Origin: Pleionea sp052032335
Lineage (GTDB): Bacteria; Pseudomonadota; Gammaproteobacteria; Enterobacterales; Kangiellaceae
DNA length: 11,526 nt
Reading direction: 5' to 3'
Assembly (NCBI GenBank): GCA_052032335.1
Contig: JBPEWV010000013.1
Coordinates: 1-11,526 of the forward strand
In this document: positions 7,588 to 11,526 of the stretch, one piece after another
Layout: each line of letters starts with the position of its first letter
Position numbering within the stretch: the stretch's first letter is position 1
The notes under the pieces: generated by a model
The model's database searches: none
What the model was told of the DNA's origin: nothing
What the model saw: the letters and a program-made list of their open reading frames with translations, nothing else
Made by a program: the position numbers and the translations under genes

Positions 7588-9186
7588 TTACGCCGCTTCT
7601 GACTGTTTGGAGCTTTGTTCCGGTGCTAATCGCATTAAATAGTCAAATGCTCCCAAAGCTGCCTTAGAGCCATCGCCCATGGCAATAATGATTTGCTTGA
7701 AAGGCACCGTAGTAACATCGCCTGCCGCATAAATGCCTGGCACTGAGGTTTTACCTCGCTCGTCAACTACGACTTCACCGCGGTCAGTTAACTCGACTGT
7801 GCCTTTCAAAAATTCGCTGTTGGGAACCAATCCAATCTGAACAAAGATCCCGGCAAGATCAATCTGTTTCGAGTCGCCGGAGGCACGATCGGTATAGCGT
7901 AATCCGGTCACTTCATCACCATTGCCCAATACCTCGGTGGTTTGCGCTTGCGTAATAATGTCGATGTTATTCAATGACTGCGCTTTCTTCTGCAGTACGT
8001 CGTCGGCTCGTAACACATCGCTGAATTCCAATACGGTGACGTGCTCGACGATATTGGCCAGATCAATCGCCGCTTCGATACCCGAATTACCTCCACCGAT
8101 TACGGCAACCCGTTTGCCTTTGAATAACGGGCCATCGCAATGTGGGCAGTAGGCAACACCTTTTCCAGAGTACTCCTGCTCACCTGGAACATTCATTTTT
8201 CGCCAACGTGCCCCGGTAGCAATTACCAAAGATTTACTTTTCAAGATTGCACCAGACTCAGTTTCGATTTCAAATCGATCATTCTTGTTTATCGCCTTTA
8301 CTTTCTGTCCCGACATCACATCCACGTCGTAGTCGTTTACATGCTGTTCAAGACTCGACACCAATTTAGGTCCTTCGGTGTAACTCACGGAAATAAAGTT
8401 TTCGATACCAACAGTATCAGCAACCTGGCCACCAAACCGATCAGCTACAACTCCGGTATTGAGACCCTTTCGGGCGCTGTATACAGCAGCCGAGGCACCG
8501 GCCGGACCACCACCAACAATTAACATGTCAAAAACATCTTTGCCTGAAAGCTTTTTAGCTTCGCGCTCTGACGCACCAGAATCCACTTTGTGTAAAATTT
8601 CTTTTAACGTTATGCGACCTTGTGAAAAAGGCTCATCATTTAAATACACCGAAGGAACCGCCTTGATGCCCAGTTCATCAACTTCATTTTGGAAAACCGC
8701 ACCATCTATCATGGTGTGTTTTATCAAGGGATTTAATAACGCCATCATGTTTAACGCCTGCACTACATCGGGGCAGTTTTGACACGACAACGAAATGTAG
8801 GTCTTAAACTCGAGCGGTGTTTCGAGAGCTTTCACTTGCGCCTTAATTTCATCGTCGAGCTTCATGGGGTGACCACCTGCGTGCAACAATGCTAACACCA
8901 ACGATGTGAACTCATGGCCTAACGGAACACCAGCAAAAGCGACTCGAGCCGACCTGTCGCTCGATGCAGCGACCGTCATTTGTGGTGAGCGACTGGCAAG
9001 TTCATTTTTTGAATCGGCTTTCTGTTCAACAACCGAAACGCGAGACGACAATTCTCGAATTTCGTAAGCTAATGATTTCAAATCTTCTGATGCCTCTCGG
9101 TTATCAAGAGTCAAAGTCAAAACAATGTCATTCTTAAGATTCTCGAGGTAACTTTTCAGCTGGTTTTTTAAAGTTTTATCTAACAT
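7588..9186 (-). CDS. ahpF: Alkyl hydroperoxide reductase subunit F (NADH:peroxiredoxin reductase)
   Basis: This flavoenzyme passes electrons from NADH through FAD and two disulfides to AhpC in the cytoplasm. The 532 residues match E. coli AhpF (521 aa) along the whole length, starting with the same MLD...KSYLE opening. The N-terminal tandem thioredoxin folds hold SLSCQNCPDVVQALN with the active pair Cys135/Cys138. The FAD site is GGGPAG at 225-230. The thioredoxin-reductase-like CPHC has Cys347/Cys350, and the nucleotide site is GGGNSG at 364-369. The AAGD near 487-490 is the second FAD motif. The C-terminus has a short Ser/Gln-rich extension (APEQSSKQSEAA). AGGAG lies 6 nt before the ATG. 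The gene follows ahpC across a 162-nt gap that contains a terminator, so its expression probably depends on read-through. Confidence 0.98.
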   Translation of the reverse strand: MLDKTLKNQLKSYLENLKNDIVLTLTLDNREASEDLKSLAYEIRELSSRVSVVEQKADSKNELASRSPQMTVAASSDRSARVAFAGVPLGHEFTSLVLALLHAGGHPMKLDDEIKAQVKALETPLEFKTYISLSCQNCPDVVQALNMMALLNPLIKHTMIDGAVFQNEVDELGIKAVPSVYLNDEPFSQGRITLKEILHKVDSGASEREAKKLSGKDVFDMLIVGGGPAGASAAVYSARKGLNTGVVADRFGGQVADTVGIENFISVSYTEGPKLVSSLEQHVNDYDVDVMSGQKVKAINKNDRFEIETESGAILKSKSLVIATGARWRKMNVPGEQEYSGKGVAYCPHCDGPLFKGKRVAVIGGGNSGIEAAIDLANIVEHVTVLEFSDVLRADDVLQKKAQSLNNIDIITQAQTTEVLGNGDEVTGLRYTDRASGDSKQIDLAGIFVQIGLVPNSEFLKGTVELTDRGEVVVDERGKTSVPGIYAAGDVTTVPFKQIIIAMGDGSKAALGAFDYLMRLAPEQSSKQSEAA

Positions 9187-9194
9187 CTTCGACT

Positions 9195-9206
9195 CCTGAT
9201 TTCAGG
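9195..9206 (-). promoter_or_regulatory. Mini-hairpin over the ahpF ribosome binding site
   Basis: CCTG and CAGG arms with a 4-nt loop overlap the ahpF Shine-Dalgarno AGGAG (plus-strand CTCCT 9193-9197). The stem is only 4 bp, so its effect is uncertain. It is listed because the ahpC Shine-Dalgarno is also faced by a CCTGA-containing arm. Confidence 0.25.
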
Positions 9207-9207
9207 C

Positions 9208-9272
9208 AAAAAAAGGGCCGGACTTACAACAATTGGAGATGCGCCCCGTTAAGAGCTTAAGTAAGACCGGCC
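9208..9272 (-). terminator. Rho-independent terminator/attenuator between ahpC and ahpF
   Basis: Read on the minus strand, GGCCGGTCTTAC (9272-9261) pairs with GTAAGTCCGGCC (9227-9216), 11 of 12 positions, and is followed by CTTTTTTT (9215-9208). Inside the loop TTAA/TTAA can extend the structure. It stands after ahpC and only 11 nt before the ahpF Shine-Dalgarno. It should end most ahpC transcripts and let a fraction continue, fitting the need for much more AhpC than AhpF. Confidence 0.85.
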
Positions 9273-9285
9273 ACAAACGTTGGGT

Positions 9286-9320
9286 TCACTCTGTCCGGTT
9301 AGGAGACGGACGATGAGTGA
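9286..9320 (-). other. Two-segment RNA hairpin in the ahpC-ahpF gap
   Basis: TCACTC (9320-9315 on minus) pairs with GAGTGA (9291-9286), and inside it GTCCG pairs with CGGAC around a 9-nt loop, with a small 3x1 internal loop. No T-run follows. It lies 28 nt after the ahpC stop and may protect the 3' end of ahpC mRNA from exonucleases. Confidence 0.55.
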
Positions 9321-9348
9321 CTATCCTGTCGGGCTAGCTGGTAGAGAC

Positions 9349-9918
9349 CTAAATCTTGCCAACCAGATCAAGTGACGGTGTCAAGGTTTCCGCTCCCGGC
9401 TTCCAGGCGGCGGGGCACACTTCGCCATCATGTTCAGCTACGTACTGAGCGGCTTGAATCTTTCGGACCAGCTCGACAGCCGAACGACCGATGCCGAGGT
9501 CGTGAATTTCGGCAATCTTGATTTCGCCTTCGGGATTCACCACAAAGGTTCCGCGTAACGCCACACCGTCTTCTTCGACTAAAACGCCGAAGTTGCGAGA
9601 GATCTCACCCGTGGGATCGCCCAACATCGGAAACTCGATTTTGTTGATGGTATCGGAGCTGGAATGCCAAGCTTTGTGGGTAAAGTGCTTGTCCGTCGAA
9701 ACGGCATAAACTTCAACCCCCATTTCTTGCAACTGGGCGTAATGATCTGCCATATCGCCTAATTCGGTTGGGCAAACAAAGGTAAAATCGGCAGGATAAA
9801 AGAAGAACACGCCCCACTTGCCAGCAACGTCTTTCTCGGTGAGATCGACAAACTCACCTTTGTGGAATGCGGTCGACTTAAAAGGTTTTAGTTTGGTATT
9901 GATTAATGATTGTGTCAT
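9349..9918 (-). CDS. ahpC: Alkyl hydroperoxide reductase subunit C (2-Cys peroxiredoxin)
   Basis: AhpC reduces hydrogen peroxide and organic hydroperoxides in the cytoplasm and is recycled by AhpF. The 189 residues align with E. coli AhpC (187 aa) from SLINTK to the identical end SLDLVGKI. The peroxidatic cysteine is Cys49 in FYPADFTFVCPTELGD and the resolving cysteine is Cys168 in GEVCPAAW; the HFTHKAWH segment of the family is kept. ATG at 9918 is chosen over an upstream TTG because AGGAG (plus-strand CTCCT 9926-9930) lies 7 nt before it and the start then matches the family. ahpF follows on the same strand. The leader contains a hairpin covering this ribosome binding site, and an OxyR-like half-site lies 62-76 bp upstream of the start. 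Confidence 0.98.
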   Translation of the reverse strand: MTQSLINTKLKPFKSTAFHKGEFVDLTEKDVAGKWGVFFFYPADFTFVCPTELGDMADHYAQLQEMGVEVYAVSTDKHFTHKAWHSSSDTINKIEFPMLGDPTGEISRNFGVLVEEDGVALRGTFVVNPEGEIKIAEIHDLGIGRSAVELVRKIQAAQYVAEHDGEVCPAAWKPGAETLTPSLDLVGKI

Positions 9919-9925
9919 GAAATAG

Positions 9926-9959
9926 CTCCTGAACAATGGATTTAATTAACTGTCAGGAG
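9926..9959 (-). promoter_or_regulatory. ahpC: 5'-leader hairpin masking the ahpC Shine-Dalgarno
   Basis: In the ahpC mRNA the arm CTCCTGACA (9959-9951) can pair with TGTTCAGGAG (9935-9926), nine pairs with one bulged U, around a 15-nt AT-rich loop. The 3' arm contains the AGGAG ribosome binding site. The 5' arm reads ACCTCCTGA with its flank and so resembles the 16S rRNA anti-Shine-Dalgarno. If the transcript starts upstream of about 9960, translation could be reduced when the stem is closed. Confidence 0.5.
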
Positions 9960-9961
9960 GT

Positions 9962-9993
9962 ATCTTATGAAAAGTGATGCTATTTGTATAATA
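9962..9993 (-). promoter_or_regulatory. Candidate ahpC promoter elements
   Basis: Two sigma-70-like choices exist on the minus strand. One is TATACA as -35 (4/6) with TAAGAT as -10 (9962-9967, 4/6) and a 17-bp spacer. The other uses TATTAT (9988-9993, 5/6) as -10 without a good -35, as is usual for activator-dependent promoters. The first would start transcription inside the leader hairpin and destroy it; the second would keep it. Confidence 0.35.
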
Positions 9994-9994
9994 G
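9980..9994. promoter_or_regulatory. OxyR-like half-operator CTAT-N7-ATAG
   Basis: CTAT (9980-9983) and ATAG (9991-9994) have exactly the 7-bp spacing of the central pair of the OxyR consensus (ATAG-N7-CTAT-N7-ATAG-N7-CTAT). The outer tetramers fit poorly (about 3 of 8 bases). ahpCF is a classic OxyR target, which raises the prior, but OxyR is not in the window and the site overlaps the possible promoter. Confidence 0.35.
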
Positions 9995-10010
9995 ATTAAT
10001 AAAATGGCAT

Positions 10011-10029
10011 TATTCGTATTTAACGAATA
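10011..10029. promoter_or_regulatory. 19-bp palindrome upstream of ahpC
   Basis: TATTCGT and ACGAATA are perfect 7-bp arms around ATTTA. It lies 93-111 bp upstream of the ahpC start and 50 bp after the stop of the amidohydrolase gene. It may be an operator for a dimeric regulator; there is no T-run to make it a terminator. Confidence 0.35.
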
Positions 10030-10078
10030 TAGATAAAGCCCTTATCAGAACTGTCCCACAGCCTTAAAGCGGGCAATC

Positions 10079-11107
10079 TCACAATGACTTGCCCAGCCAA
10101 TTAACCACATTTTTTCCCATAATGGCCGCTTTATCGGATGCGCTGATAATGTCGGCTTTTTCCGCTTGATCGAGGAATATCCCAGGGTAACAACCATCAA
10201 CCGTTGCCATTTCACCAAGTGGATAAGGATCGTCTACGCCCCAAACCAATTGCGATGCACCTACTCGGTTGATCATTAACTGCAAGGTCGCGACGTCATG
10301 CACCAAGGTGTCAAAAAATACATTAGGACTACCTAAGGTATTATTAGGGTGGCTAACACCGGGAAATAGATCGGGGCGACCTTCAACTCCCTGAATCACC
10401 CGACCGTGATTGGCCAGCCCCAACATATTACCGTGAGCAAAGCAGGTACGAACACTGGGATATTTGTTGGCAAACCCATTCAAAACAAACATCAAATAGG
10501 TATCAGCGGTTTGCGCCATCATCCAAACGAGGTGATTGCGCCAATACTGATCTTTCAAGTTAACCATTTTGCCTGCGTCGTAAGGATGAATTTCGATTGC
10601 TAGATTCAGCTCATTGGCCAATGCCCAAATGGGCGCTACTGACTCATCCGCCACCGAAACCCACTGCCCATCGTAGTTTTGATAGTGCGTACTTAAACAC
10701 AGCAAACTCATCTTATGGTCGTTAACGCAACGTTCAATTTCTTCCAGAGCCTGTTGCATATGCGCCGGTTGCACCACAAACCCGGTGGTGAACTTATCGG
10801 GATGCTGCTGCTGCACCTCGGCATTGAAATCATTCTGAAAACGAATGATATCGAAAGTCTCAACCTCACTGACACCATTGCAATACAACTGTGAAAGACT
10901 CAAAACCAATTCGTGTTGAATATCATTCTGCGCCATCCACTCAAGTTTTTCGTCAAGAAAAAAGCTGGGATCAGTAATCGGCCGTCTCCATTCACCCTGA
11001 TGCATAAACTTTCTTTCATCATCAACCCAAAAATATTTTTTATCCTTCATAAACTGAGGAATTTGCTCAGGGGTGGGAAGTAAATGTCCGTGTCCGTTAA
11101 TGCGCAT
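10079..11107 (-). CDS. Amidohydrolase-family metal-dependent decarboxylase/hydrolase, ACMSD-like
   Basis: The 342-residue protein belongs to the amidohydrolase-2 (TIM-barrel) family that includes 2-amino-3-carboxymuconate-6-semialdehyde decarboxylase (ACMSD). Metal-site candidates are His6 and His8 (NGHGHLLP), His174 (IEIHPYD), His225 (CFAHGN) and Asp292 (WGVDDPYP). Their spacing follows Pseudomonas ACMSD (His9, His11, His177, His228, Asp294) almost exactly, and Arg236 falls where its Arg239 would be. The place of ACMSD's substrate-binding Arg51 appears to hold Lys54 (DEKLEWM), so the substrate may differ. No other kynurenine-pathway gene is nearby. An in-frame TAA upstream with no start in between makes ATG 11107 the only start, since HxH lies at once after it; no Shine-Dalgarno is visible. 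It has its own promoter. The family is confident, the reaction is not. Confidence 0.85.
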   Translation of the reverse strand: MRINGHGHLLPTPEQIPQFMKDKKYFWVDDERKFMHQGEWRRPITDPSFFLDEKLEWMAQNDIQHELVLSLSQLYCNGVSEVETFDIIRFQNDFNAEVQQQHPDKFTTGFVVQPAHMQQALEEIERCVNDHKMSLLCLSTHYQNYDGQWVSVADESVAPIWALANELNLAIEIHPYDAGKMVNLKDQYWRNHLVWMMAQTADTYLMFVLNGFANKYPSVRTCFAHGNMLGLANHGRVIQGVEGRPDLFPGVSHPNNTLGSPNVFFDTLVHDVATLQLMINRVGASQLVWGVDDPYPLGEMATVDGCYPGIFLDQAEKADIISASDKAAIMGKNVVNWLGKSL

Positions 11108-11139
11108 AAATAACCGGCTTTTAGAATGGGTTTAAACGT

Positions 11140-11168
11140 ATTATAAGGAGATTCAATCTGAATGTCAG
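11140..11168 (-). promoter_or_regulatory. Sigma-70 promoter of the amidohydrolase gene
   Basis: On the minus strand CTGACA (-35, 11168-11163, 5/6) and TATAAT (-10, 11145-11140, 6/6) are separated by the ideal 17 bp. Transcription should start near 11133 and give a leader of about 26 nt. It is the best promoter in the window. Confidence 0.75.
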
Positions 11169-11197
11169 CCGCGACCATTCTGTGGCCATAACAGCGC

Positions 11198-11230
11198 AAA
11201 AAAAAAAAAGGAGCCTCCTAGGCTCCTTTT
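11198..11230 (-). terminator. Rho-independent terminator of the M1 aminopeptidase gene
   Basis: AAAAGGAGCCT and AGGCTCCTTTT are perfect 11-bp arms around a CCT loop. On the minus strand the stem runs into a T-run (the 12 A's at 11198-11209 of the plus strand). It lies 21 nt after the stop of the aminopeptidase gene. On the plus strand it is followed only by AAAATT, but the arm itself ends in TTTT, so weak bidirectional action is possible. Confidence 0.92.
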
Positions 11231-11250
11231 AAAATTACTAGAACTAACAA

Positions 11251-11526
11251 CTAACGCATTTCTTTGACCATGTCAGCGATTTGAGGTTTAACCTGTTCTT
11301 TCTGCGCCAAACATTGGCTCAAATAGTCTTTCGCTTTGACAAAATTTCTATCCGCGCCAATCAAGTTGTCCAATCGAGGCTTTAAGAAAGTGTCCAGGCG
11401 CTCGGCTTTAGCTTCTTCACACTCGCCCATAAACAGGTAAGGCGTAAACGCGTGATAGCTGGATGGTAACCCGGCGAGCAATTGATCAAAATTGTTTTGC
11501 AACCAGGGCCACATCACCGCATCCAG
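11251..11526 (-). CDS. M1-family aminopeptidase, C-terminal end (runs off right edge)
   Basis: The last 91 codons and a TAG stop are seen; the frame is open to the window edge, so no start is in view and the internal GTG/ATG codons should not be taken as one. The segment WPWLQNNFDQLLAGLPSSY..., then GECEEAKAERLDTFLKPRLDNLIG, then RNFVKAKDYLSQCLAQKE, matches the end of the helical ERAP1-like C-terminal domain of M1 zinc aminopeptidases (tryptophan-rich start, a Cys near the turn, the F-[FL]-K-P motif and a last helix with a Cys). The catalytic HExxH domain would lie outside. A strong terminator follows. Assignment rests on this tail only. Confidence 0.75.
   Translation of the reverse strand: MDAVMWPWLQNNFDQLLAGLPSSYHAFTPYLFMGECEEAKAERLDTFLKPRLDNLIGADRNFVKAKDYLSQCLAQKEQVKPQIADMVKEMR

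Noticed and set aside
11162..11191. A 9-codon plus-strand mini-ORF (ATG TCA GCC...) preceded by AAGGAG, ahead of a hairpin with T's, looking like a leader peptide and attenuator
   Set aside because: The AAGGAG is the complement of the spacer and -10 of the minus-strand promoter, no plus-strand gene follows the hairpin, and the hairpin is well explained as the terminator of the minus-strand aminopeptidase gene.
11251..11517. Reading this as a complete 88-residue protein
   Set aside because: The frame stays open upstream to the window edge and the sequence looks like the end of an M1 aminopeptidase, so it is the tail of a longer gene.

Overview
The window looks like chromosomal DNA of a free-living, probably marine or aquatic, gammaproteobacterium. 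The reasons are an enteric-type ahpC/ahpF pair (2-Cys peroxiredoxin plus AhpF with its own N-terminal thioredoxin-fold domains), a secreted protein with a GlyGly-CTERM tail (a rhombosortase/type II secretion sorting signal described mainly in gammaproteobacteria), a periplasmic two-component-regulator-type propeller sensor, and moderate AT richness. Genus cannot be fixed from the sequence; a Kangiellaceae- or Oceanospirillales-like host is a guess.

Layout. Positions 1-2261 (minus) hold the N-terminal 753 residues of a large sensor: signal peptide, a long series of W-x-G propeller blades, then a Y_Y_Y domain. It is cut by the left edge, so its output domain is not seen. A 117-bp divergent intergenic region separates it from a 1363-residue secreted M9 (collagenase) metallopeptidase on the plus strand (2379-6470). 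That enzyme carries two PKD-like domains, five 80-residue Ig-like repeats encoded by a regular 240-bp tandem array, and a GlyGly-CTERM tail. A convergent gap with two stem-loops separates it from a small outer-membrane beta-barrel-like protein (6582-7265, minus).

After a 322-bp gap without a credible gene come ahpF (7588-9186) and ahpC (9349-9918), both minus and transcribed ahpC to ahpF. The ahpC-ahpF gap holds two strong RNA hairpins, the second a Rho-independent terminator with a T-run directly before the ahpF ribosome binding site. The ahpC leader holds a hairpin that can mask the ahpC Shine-Dalgarno, and an OxyR-like half-operator lies upstream. Next, also on minus, is an ACMSD-like metal-dependent amidohydrolase/decarboxylase (10079-11107) with a near-consensus sigma-70 promoter. 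Last is the 3' end of an M1-family aminopeptidase (11251-11526), cut by the right edge and followed by a strong terminator.

How they fit together. AhpC reduces peroxides and AhpF recycles it with NADH. The propeller sensor and the collagenase face away from each other across a shared regulatory region, so the sensor may respond to peptides or polymers the protease acts on; this is inference from position. The remaining genes look like independent transcription units. No mobile element, CRISPR array, tRNA or rRNA was seen.
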